Source: Apostichopus japonicus (taxonomy: Eukaryota; Echinodermata; Holothuroidea; Aspidochirotida; Stichopodidae). Taken from it: DNA of 64,000 bases. Position numbers and translations under genes: made by a program. This document shows, piece after piece, positions 35,001-45,400 of the stretch (the stretch's first letter is position 1; every line of letters begins with the position of its first letter). The notes under the pieces were generated by a model. The model had not been told where the DNA came from and did not search any database. It was given only the letters and a program-made list of their open reading frames with translations. The stretch is taken from the NCBI RefSeq assembly GCF_037975245.1, contig NC_092578.1, positions 16,188,821 through 16,252,820 on the forward strand. The letters are read 5' to 3'.

Positions 35001-38000
35001 GCGCACACAACGTGAGCCCATCCTGCAAAACAAAATTAAAGAATCAAAGGGTAATTCATATACAATGTTTATCAAGAAATCCAATGATGATAAGAACCCA
35101 TAAAAGATGACTTTAGGCAGAATTTCAGTCTTGATATATTTTTTCGTCCAAAGAAACGGAGAACTCAAAAGTAAAAGTTTGGACAGCTATTCTGATTTTC
35201 GAGTTCTTCACCTTTAAATACGCTTTAAACTCTGGGATGCTCCTCCGAAGAGCTACATTGATTATGATGCTGTCAGCTCCTCGGTGCGGGCCTAAATGTA
35301 AATGTGTTAATCCATCGTTTTTGCTAAATTTAAATTACCCAACCAAAACAATGTTCTTTTATAAACAGAGCACCTTTTGAATGACATTCAACACAACTTG
35401 TCCTTGACAAAGTTATACTACACTGTGAACGTGTCATCTGACAAAACTTGACAAGTTCTATCCAATCAATCTGAGAATGTACTTACCTCCATTATCTGTT
35501 CTCTTAAGGGCACCTTCCTTCTGAGGACACAACTCACACCTCTGTTAAACAAATGAAGTGTAGAAAAGGTTCTTTACACAAATGTCTTGACACTAACATC
35601 GCACATCCTAATGAGAAACTTAAGTTACAAAGTAGTATTTTAAGGATATGAGGCAGTGAAACAAATAAAAAAAGAACAAATATATATATATATATATATA
35701 TTTGTACTTTCCTTCGATGTTCTTTGCCATAATTGTGCCCTTTGAAACATTAAAAAAATTTTCTTCAAATTCTAGCCACCAAAACTGAGCATGTATTGTT
35801 CCCCCCCCCCCCCCCCCCCTTTCAATATCATGTCAATTCCTGGTTACATTAAAATTCATGGGTTATAGTATAAACTATTACCAACCCATCTGAAACCCTA
35901 GTTCATGGAATGTGAAGTGACAGAAAGTTCCTATAATACATATTTTACACCCTGAGCACCTCCCACACGACCCCTCCCCCCAAGAAAAAAATAAGATAAA
36001 ATTCTTCAAACAACTCACCACTCTTGCTGCTCTTTCCTGTGATTCACACTTCCTACAGTACCATGGTCCAGTTGGAACCGAGACTATTCCATAACATGCT
36101 ACCAAAGAAAGCAAATAACAAATAGAAAACATAAACCAATTTGAACTCATGCAATTTTGTCTTTGAAATGCATTTCACTCCAAAACACAATTCTGACAAA
36201 TCACAATATATTCTACTGTGTATAATGAAGTGTCTCAATAGAAAACCATATTGTTACAAATGTAGCGATCCTTAGATTGGATAACGACCTCTCCAAATCC
36301 TATCCAGTCCAAAAACGTTATTGGGTATTAAAACTGACATCATAAACATAATCTGACAATTTTATTTTTCATTCTGTAATCATAGGAAGAGTCTACGTAT
36401 AAGTCTGTACAAGTTTGTCCGGACATTCAAGAAAGAAATTGTTACAATCCTTCATAAAAATCTGGAATCATGTCCATATATATAGTTTTTTTCATTACGG
36501 TGACCATTCATAAATGTACAAGAAAGATTAAATGGAAAGTTTTATGATGCATACATAATTTTTTGGAAAAGAATGGTGTATTAGGCTTGATCACAAAAAT
36601 TTGACAATTAAATGTATTTTACTGTGGAAAGCTATTTGCTAGTAATTTTAAAAAGGCCTGCTGTGCTATTTCAGGTAATGTCACTGTACTCCCTCTGTAA
36701 AGCAGTGTTATACAGAAGTTCCTTGCATGGACAGTGAGGTTTTGTTGGTGCCATTATTGCAAAGGAATGTACATAAGATGTGTATGGATGTTTCAAGAAA
36801 GTTGGCCGAGCATTTCTAGCCTATATATGTACAAGGAACCCTTTAAGCTTTCACCAAGGTCATGATACATGGCAGAGTCACTGCACATGATATTTGCTTG
36901 CATTTTGTTAATTGTTCACATATCTATAAACTTCATTCTGGATTGCATTTTACTGCAACTGAATAACAAAACATGGCTGTTTTTTAAGTAGCAGATGCAG
37001 TAGTGGGGATGTCAAGGTGAAGAAACATTTGTTTTTCAAATTGCCCACAACATTTCTTACATTTCAAATTTTACCGATCCGGATTAATTTTCTAACTACA
37101 TAATAGTGGTGCTGATTCCAATTCTCTAATCACTTATCAGAAAGACATGTAATATTTTATAAATCATGATTTCAACCACCACCCCTAGAAGGGTGTGATA
37201 TGTGGAAACCTTTTCTTTTTCTGATTTGTTGCCCAACTGTGCAGGATTCACACATTATGCATATCAATAGGATTAAAACCCTTAAGTGACAGATGCAATC
37301 CTCTGTTCCTTTTTGAGCTTATTTGTATTATTTATTAGGCCCTAGATATCCAAATGAAATGTTACAAGCTAATTGTGGAAATTAACTTGCTGTGTTACAT
37401 CCCATGAAATTCTAACACCTGTTGCTACACTACTGTATCTAACTTGGGTCTAGCCAAGGGTTAACTTAGGCCCTAACTTACTAGGGGCTGTTAAACAACA
37501 AATAGTTAGGCCTAGGCTAGCCTACAGTATTAGGAAAGGTATTTAAAGCATAACAAAAATAGACATTGCTGAAACTTTGCCGTAAATATTACCATTCAGA
37601 GCTTTTGTTGTGGTTGGTTCAAAATTTAATATATTTTATGAGTTACATGGTGAATGTTTATTGGCCATTACCAAAACTGATATGTACACTGTATTCCTAA
37701 CCATACGTCATCAGTTTTTATGATTATAGTGTCAATAGCTTGCGAACATTTGGCGGCTATATGGTTGCCAGGATTAGCCCCAAAATATTACACATGTACA
37801 TGTACATTCCTGACAAGTCAACTTATACATTTCAACTTAATTCATTAAACCTATTAGTGTATTTATATTTTATTTGATAGAAAACCAACCCAGAATGCAC
37901 ATGTAAGCTAGTGTCATATCTTTCTGAATTGTTTTTTAACAACTTCTAGCCTAATGTACAGTGGTGGTAGGGCTAGGCCTATGTACCACTGTCTTCAGCA

Positions 38001-38800
38001 ATTGCTCACGTTTGCATAAGCCTTGTGACAGTTTAACTTTGAATAGAAGTTAGTGATTCATTTCCAAATTGCATTATACATGTTGTTTAACTTATTCCAT
38101 TCATTTCTTACGGAAATTTTTTTCTGAGTTTGGATTTGATCTGACATTGGCTTACATCAATGTAATAACAAGTTCGGGATGAAGTGTATTGGTTTGAACT
38201 GGGTTTACTCCAGTCACCAGACTTAAATCAGGGTGTGTTTTCCTTAATGGTTTTTGATCAAACTGTCAGGAAATGTTAAAGTCCAAACTATCATTTATTT
38301 TTCAATTAAAAAATCGCTTTATTGACCTTGCATTACACTAGGCTAGACCTACCAAACCAATCCTGCTTCTGTAGCCTAGTGTGGGCCGAGGCCTAGTGAT
38401 AAGAAAAGTGTGATGAAACTATAGAATTTATATCATTGGCTTTCTAGACAACCTTAATCATACCAGTGTTTCCGAAAAGGCGATAAGTAGGAATAATTTT
38501 TTTGGCGATGTTAATTTTTCATTTGCGAATTGCAAACGCTGCTGCATATTCGTAATTTACGCATATATGCCTAAGCCTAACGTTAGACATATGAATAACA
38601 AAACACGATCCGAAACTGAACTTGTTTATAGCTTTAGTACGTATATTTGTACGTTAGGTTAGCAAACCTAACGTTACAAACACCAACAGACCTTGGTGTA
38701 CTGCAACATTACACCCGTGACCGTCGCAATATACTAGTGGATTTTCTGTCCAACCACGCTCATCACCACAAACGCAACATCCACCAACCATTTCCTTCAT
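23018..38800 (-). CDS. MLLT10: MLLT10/AF10 histone-reading DOT1L cofactor
   Basis: Fifteen coding exons on minus: 38800-38692, 36098-36019, 35541-35487, 35022-34913, 33848-33745, 33048-32955, 31960-30760, 30168-30063, 29581-29487, 28531-28296, 27572-27068, 26316-26139, 24821-24683, 24100-23981 and 23062-23018. All phases agree, giving 1,058 residues (human about 1,070). Residues 5-184 form the PHD-zinc knuckle-PHD module (GGCCVCGDERGW, CYGIVSVPTGPWYCRKC, CELCPQKEGALKRTDNGG, WAHVVCALYIPEV, GACMTCNRNGC), which in AF10 reads unmodified H3K27. The long exon is acidic, then has SKFTNANFKE and a basic cluster (RGRRK, KKKRRR). Residues 626-633 are the octapeptide EALLEKQW; a zipper follows with L/I at 655, 662, 669, 676, 683 and 690. 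This OM-LZ binds DOT1L. The C-terminus is Q/S/H-rich. An in-frame TGA precedes the ATG, so the N-terminus is shorter than in human. AF17 (MLLT6) shares the layout; one ancestral gene would serve both. Confidence 0.95.
23218..23822. repeat. 600-bp polypurine tract in the last MLLT10 intron
   Basis: The plus strand is almost only A and G, built from degenerate GAGGGGAAGAG units with occasional GGGATGAG variants. On the MLLT10 transcript it is a polypyrimidine run, 156 nt upstream of the terminal exon acceptor. The C/T-only open frames on minus are by-products of composition and not genes. Confidence 0.93.
25140..26110. repeat. Degenerate tandem array with TGACCT direct repeats, MLLT10 intron
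   Basis: Units of about 130-150 bp carry CAATATGGGGCCATTCACAC, CATCCAAGTTTCCCTCCTTGAG and TTTGACCTCTGGTGACCTT in that order, about five times with drift. A MITE (25539-25883) interrupts one unit. In three units TGACCT-CTGG-TGACCT recurs exactly (25302, 25448, 25939). Confidence 0.85.
25539..25883. mobile_element. TTAA-flanked MITE nested in a repeat unit
   Basis: Perfect inverted ends AGACCAACTATGGAGAC and GTCTCCATAGTTGGTCT sit directly inside TTAA at 25539-25542 and 25880-25883. Removing the element and one TTAA rejoins CATAAAATTTAA with AGATCCATCC, which aligns with the uninterrupted unit (CATAAAACTCAAGATTCATCC split by eye). The 345-bp element has no transposase. Confidence 0.85.
28715..28819. 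repeat. Direct repeat pair of about 28 bp, 75 bp apart
   Basis: TGTATTCAAGTATATCAAAG with flanking bases occurs at about 28718 and 28794. Each copy also contains the imperfect palindrome AAGTATATC-AAA-GATACTT. It lies in MLLT10 intron 9 (between 29487 and 28531). Confidence 0.8.
32520..32780. repeat. Related TGACCT-bearing repeat in MLLT10 intron 6
   Basis: TGACCT occurs at 32538, 32549, 32680, 32690 and 32697, followed by CTCCAC as in the array at 25.1-26.1 kb. It looks like one or two diverged members of the same family. Confidence 0.6.
34797..34893. repeat. 18-bp minisatellite next to an MLLT10 donor site
   Basis: Five near-exact copies of GGTGATTGGTTGGGGAGG. The array ends about 20 bp from the donor of the MLLT10 exon 35022-34913, inside intron 4. 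The plus strand has many G-runs. Confidence 0.92.
35683..35819. repeat. (TA)n and poly(C) simple repeats in MLLT10 intron 2
   Basis: An alternating TA run lies at about 35683-35702 and an uninterrupted run of 19 C at 35801-35819. The exact lengths may be affected by sequencing slippage. Confidence 0.85.
36099..38691 (-). other. MLLT10 intron 1 (2.6 kb), no gene seen
   Basis: A large first intron between the first and second PHD exons. I find no exon-like block with family similarity. GGCCTA words gather near its 5' end (37.5-38.6 kb) and a perfect 10-bp hairpin lies near the donor; both are reported as findings. Confidence 0.7.
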
Positions 38801-39414
38801 TTTGCCCCTTCCTCATCGCAAAATAGCACCGCCATTGAGAATGACCAACAGGCTACTCGATCACAAAACATTTGCTTTCCCTGTACATTTACATATCCAG
38901 GTACTGTAGTTTTTTAGTTTTGTCCGTGCGCCAGAATTCCACGCAAGTGCAATGAACTTTGACCTCAAAATGTATTTTTGTACCTGTCAATCAGTTTGGA
39001 TAGTAATACTTTGAATAGGGGTTTCCCTTGTGACTTGCCACTCGGAGAACATGATTTCTAGGCAAATTCCGGATGTTGTAGAAAATTTATGAACTTTTTC
39101 AGATAAATATATTCATTTGAAGACTTTCTTGGCAATTTCAAGATCGGTCGCATCTCACCTATGCATTGGTGGGATCATTAGATTGGTTTTACCAGTGTGT
39201 ATCACTGATTCTGGCCATGAATCCTCTAACGTTACCTTTCCGTAACCATGAACGCCAATTGATGGATGAGCTGCGGAAGACAAAACCTTCGCAGTCTTGA
39301 TTATTTTCCATTATTTTAGGCAGTGTGACACTAGGCTCAACCCAAGGCCGATAAGCCGTAGTCAGTGCGTTGTGCGACGTTTTCGGATAACGAAAGATCT
39401 CTCACTAAATCAAA
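38801..39414. promoter_or_regulatory. Compact divergent MLLT10/CCDC148 promoter
   Basis: Only 614 bp separate the MLLT10 ATG (minus, 38800) from the CCDC148 ATG (plus, 39415), so both 5' UTRs and the shared promoter must fall here unless upstream non-coding exons exist. I see no clear TATA box. Confidence 0.75.
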
Positions 39415-42400
39415 ATGACTGGAAGAGATTACAGGGCTTTTTTAGGCGTTCATCGCAGTGGAAACAAGGAAATTGGCAGAGCTGAAGAAGCAGGTGCCTA
39501 AATTAACGACTAACGTTATTATACTTAGGAAGTTAGGACCTAGCCTAACTCACTGACTTAGGCCAAGGCCTGGACTAAATTTAATCAGACTACTATTGCC
39601 AGTTAGCCTAGGTTTCAATCGTGAAATGGCATCGCAAACACAACTAAGAAAATTGCAGTTTACACTGAAATAAAAGTTCATATGATTTTTTAATGAAATT
39701 CAATCAGTTAAGCTAGTTGAATTTGATCATGTCAGTGATGTGTATGTCCGAAGTATGTCCAGTAAGAAAAGCTGGAGAGTCTTTACATTTACAGGTCAAA
39801 ATTATCATCAACATGATTAAAAGCTTCAAATTATTAATGACTATGTCCAATAAAGAACATTTTGTTTCCAACAAATTAAATGCAAAGATGTTACCACCAG
39901 ATATGGCCAAATAAAGAAATATACAACCATAGTAGGATACTTAGCCCTAATTACCCCCTCTTCCCCCAGAATAAAATCAAGAGTGCTCAGTGCCCCACCC
40001 CCACCCAACCAGCTGACAGATTATTACAAAACACCTAGTGTGTTATATACAGCATGTGTATATATATGTCACATGTACAGTTGAAAATTCTTTAACACTT
40101 TAAAAATTGCAAAATATACAAGCAGTTTTCATCCAAGCACACTCCATTTTATCAAAATTTCTCAAATTTGCACTCCCTTAGATCCATCTCTCTGATGATA
40201 AGAGATTGTACCCCGACCCCACCCCCCCCCCCCCGCACACACACCAGTTTACAGACGTGGTGGTTGCACCTTTGCCTACTGTATGAATCTCTGATCACCT
40301 CTGATAACCCCTCTTTTGGAATTTCAGATAAACTTCTCATCAGGATGAAGGAGGGTTTCGGGAGCAGTAGATATCGACATCAAGATTATGACAAGTTACG
40401 TTCCCTGGCTTTACAGAAGAAAATTTCCGCCAATCGCTCCCTGTTGAAGATGAATCAATTACAAGCTGCCAAAAGAGAGCATAAGGAGAATACACTGCTG
40501 AAGCAACACAAGACTGTATTGAAGCAGAGTATGAACAAGTTGGACAGCGCTGGGAAACGAGCCAATTTCGATCAGAATCAATTCTTCGATGAAGCGGCTT
40601 CCGAAGCGTCCCATATATCCATGTTTATGCTTAGTATGGAAGAATTGAAATTGGAACTGGATACAGAGCGGGAAGAATTCAGGAAGGCGACAGTAGCACC
40701 CATATGGAACCTTCGAGAGGACCTAGGAGGATGGCTGAGCGACTATGAATCCAGACTCAAAGAAACGGTCGACCTGGCATTAAGGGAAGACCACAGACAG
40801 ATCGGTGATGTCGTCAAAGATGTACGGCTTCAACAGTGTAAAGTTTTGGAGCAACTGAAGCAGGAACAAACGGCGTTAGAAAATGATTTAGAGACAGATT
40901 TTTTCAAAGCGGTGACGGACAGCTCGTCTAAAATGGTCATTGAAGGGGTACCAGAAGAGGCAGAGTTATTAGAATGTCCTGATGAAAATTTGAAAGATCT
41001 TGTTTTGACAGAATTTCTCTTACTGGATAGGAAGTTTAAGGACAGCTTGAAGGAACTAGATGTCAAATATGAACATATAAAAAGGTTGGTTTACAAAAGC
41101 TTGATAAACCTTCACTTGTTCTAGGATGATATGGTAGACCAGAACTGTTTTGCCAACATAATATCAACCTCTTTGATGGTCGTTTTTTTTCACAGAGTAT
41201 CTTGGTATTATTGCCAATATGGCAAGAAATATGCTGAATAATAATGAATTATTAAACACTACAACAGTACATTCTTAAATGCGCACATGTGTGTGTATGT
41301 CTTAAGACAGACATTAAAATTCATAAAAATTGTAGTATAAAACATAAATTAAATAAATTTATATTTTTATACTACAATTTTCATAAATTTTACCATTCCC
41401 ACCCCTTCCCTGTCTTCTCCTTCTCTCTTTCATTTCAGAAACATATTACTATTATTTCAATTTTGATTGATGAAGTAATGTCAAACTTTTCATCTATTCC
41501 AGGAAAAAAAGTTAGATGACATTTAATTGTGTCATTTATACAAGTTGGTAGCAACAATATAAATAGTTTCCCACCTATACACGCTTTTCTATTATGTTCT
41601 TCCATGCAGACCTCCTCTCGGTGGCTGGAGACGAGATGATCACTTCCTATTTCTAGCAGTTCTGGAACAGTACCCCTTCAGTCTCAGTAACAGAAGAGCA
41701 TTGTACATGGATCTACTTCGTAGGTGGTTTCCTCGTAAGACAAGAGCAGAGTTGGTAAGTGAACAAAGTGTCTTAGCTATGAGAATTAATCAAAAACTGG
41801 GAAAAGTCACAAGATTTTGTGTGTGTGATTTTTTCTGTCAGTTCTATTTTTGCAATTTACTGATATATATCCATAAAGATGTATTTCTTTGCCAAACCCG
41901 CTTCCTGGCCACTTGTTGGGTTTAGTCTTATTAATCATGGATGTAATCCCTGGTTATACCTAATCTACTGTAACGACGTAGTAATTGTATTAGTGATTGC
42001 ATTCCATACAATGCCATCATTACTGTATGTCGACGACAGTATCTTATTAGTAACATAGTTACGGGCCTAAGTATGATGCATGAATGGAGTTCCTTGTGTA
42101 TAGTTAGTGTGCACTGTTGAAATGAGTGCACTGTTGAAGTGAGTGTTAAAGTGAGTAGGGGATTCTTTCTAAATTATCAGTGCATGCTGTATGTGTATCA
42201 TATGTGTGGAGATATAAATTGTTTGTAGTGTCTATAATGTTTATACCTAGATTTGCTATTACCCGAAGATCTGAAGTGCAACACATATGTTTTCAGTGAT
42301 CTCAGAATTTTCTTCTAAATCCCATCTTCAAATGTAAAACTGTGTTGCATCATTAAACTTCATAGTAAATATAGACGGACAGCAACAAACTTACATTGTG

Positions 42401-45400
42401 GCTTTTCCCTGATTATTCTCTTATTTCGAATTTGGTTACTCTGAAATAGTTAACAAAATGTACAGCTCAACACATTTTCATTCGCTTTCAACTACAGCTG
42501 CATAAAATATTGTAAAGCACAATTCTTGCAGTTGATTCTGAGATCACAAATGTATCATGTTTGAAAAAGGAGTGAGTACATATGGCTGTCAACCACATTG
42601 CTGTTCAGGACTTATATGTTTATTTCTGAGATGACTCATTCAAATCCCTGTCTTACTGTCAATTATTCCTTTGCTCTTTCAAATTTGTTTGAAATTTATA
42701 TTTATAATTTTCTGTCTTATTGGTTGTCTCTTTTTTCTTAAGGTGAGTCATGAAGACTGGATAACAAGTAACAAATATTTCCAAGAACTGAGAAAGACTC
42801 AGATAAACGGTTGGGCAAGAGCCAAAGAAGAACTCTACCAGAAGGCTGTGGCCACATTCGCAGATGCATTTCTAGCTGAGGAATTACAGAGGGTGGAGGC
42901 CATCAATGCAAAGAAACAGAAAGAGATTTGCAGTGCTCTTTATGAAAAAGTAAGTTGGAGTTTATATATTTCTTTTTGGTTTTTTTTTTGGTAAACTAAC
43001 TCCAGAAGACATTACAAAGAAGACTATACAGAAGTTACAGCCTTACTAAACTCCTATTTGTAGTTCTCACAAATTCAAACTCATAAGAGGTAACTTGTAA
43101 ATATAGTTGCGTGCGCCGGTTTGTGGCTGCACCCTATGGGAAGTCCCCCGGGGGATATGTGGTTGTGGTGCACTGTGGTGCCCCAGGAGAGATTGATTGA
43201 ATTGTGCACACTTTGGTGTGTAGGTGTGACAAGTTATCAATGACCAGGGTTAAGTTGTAAAGTCGTGTGAAAGGGCCTAGGCCCTGAACAAGACTGTAAA
43301 CCTAAATAATATTAATGATTATTAATGCAAAGACCCAATATATGAGGTCAATGATGGGCTGGACGTGACCCAGAGTACAGGATAATCCCATTAATCTGCA
43401 GACAATGTACGTAACTATGGATTATATCGTGCGGCTATTGCAAAGTTCACTGAGGTTTAAACTGACAGTTTGTATGACAATGATCAAGTATCGAACTCAT
43501 AGGTAGAAAACACACAAAGATATACATGTATTTTTGTCTTTGAAGTGCTTTTTTCTGGAAAGTTTGCAGATTATCACTGCAAAAACATGCACTTTACTTC
43601 TCTCTGGACAGCACATTTGGTTGTCCAACAAGTGTTATTTTAGGAAATACTGTTTGCTCTTTGCAGTCTCTCAGACAACATCACACAAAAAGTTTGTGTC
43701 ATGACATCAACTTGTACAGTTTATACGACCAGCCAACCATTCTATTGCAGCCCTAGTTGGTGCATATGACAGGTTGAATATAGTCACAGGGGAAGTACAA
43801 GATGTGATGAGGCTTTCAAATGACACAAATACTAGATGGATTAACATGTTTGTCCTGTGAATCAATTGTTAACACTAATCTTCAATTTGTTTGACAGCGT
43901 CCTGCAGTATTTATATAATTTTTCCAAAAATTGTAACTACCATGATTTACTATTTTTCAACTTTTGGTTAGGTAGGTTTGAAGTAATGGTGTAACTTTTT
44001 TCATGATTCATAATTGGTTTCATATGTTTATCATGTTTCATATTGGATTTGCTATTTTTCAACTTATGGTAGGTTTGAAGAAATGGTGTAACTATTTTCG
44101 TGTTTCATATTGGTGACAAATATTTTGACATAAAAAAGCAAAAAAAAAAGGAGATTCTTGCTATAATCTAAACAATCTTTGAATAATTCAGTTGTTTTGT
44201 TATCCATTGTCATAGGTTCAACAGTGGCGTGAGAGAAAGCTAGAGGTTGCGAGACTGGAAGCAGAATTGCAGAGGAAAAATAGAGAGAAACTTGATCGTG
44301 AGAGGCTGATAGAAGCAGAGAAGGAGAAGAAAAGGAGAGATTCTGAGAAACAAAAGGTAAATTAATGAATTTTTGAGTCCTTGCCCGAATGTTCAAGGAA
44401 TCTATGCGATGGTGATTGCATGTGTATGTGTGTGTGTGTGTGTGTGTGTATGTGACGCTCTTGGCTCGTAAACACAGGGCGGGGCTTTAGTTGATTTTCA
44501 CTAAAATATCTTGTAAACACGTTAACTGAACGACAAGTTAGATTGAAGTCATACTTGGTACATAGAAGTGCCATAGTGAATAGAAGAGCCCTATTGATTT
44601 TAGTGCTCATCTCAATAATATTAATGAGGTCACAGGGTCAAATGTAAACATTTCAGAATTGAATCATACTTTGTGTGAAGGTGTTGGTAGATAGCAGGTA
44701 CATGATAATGTATGTTCATTGTGCTATTATGCTTATTAATTAGGGGGCAGGACTTGAGTTAATTTTTGGTAAAAATAGCTTGTAAACATGGTAAGTTAAC
44801 ATATTTAGTAGGTAGGTCCACAGTCAGTGAAAGAACCTTGCTGATCAATTTAATAAAAAATGATGAAAGTTTGGGATAATAATCTCAATTGGCAAGGAAT
44901 GAAAATAAGCTTACTTGCTTTCTGGTTTTGTTTCTTGGTTTGGATGATATTCAAAATAATTTGCATTTACATTTAGGGAAAAAAAAATTCTCAAAAGGTG
45001 TATAATGGATCTTATCTCTCAGGTAGAAGTCAAATCTCAAAGATTTAAATTTGCTGATTTGAATTATCTCCCTTGGGATGCTCAAAACTGATCAGCAAAA
45101 TATTTTATTTAACAGCACTGTTAAAATATTTGCATCATTAATTAGGTTAACCTGTTCCATGAGAAGAGACAACAACAAGAGGAACTTGAAGAGGCAGAAA
45201 AGAGGAAGAAACTGGAATTATTGCAACAGGAGTTGGAAGAACAAGCCAAGATAGATAAAGAAAGGTACATAATATCTAAACCAACTTCTTGAATTTGGTG
45301 TGTACTTTTATCAAATCCACAGAGTATTAAAAAAAAAAAAATTACTATTGATAAGATTAACCAACGTAATATTTTTGATTGGCAACAATGATGATATGTT

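Noticed and set aside
40168-40327. N-terminal extension of the CCDC148 second exon
   Set aside because: The stretch holds a poly-proline run from a C-tract and a polypyrimidine/acceptor signal (ATTTCAG) at 40327; it is intron.
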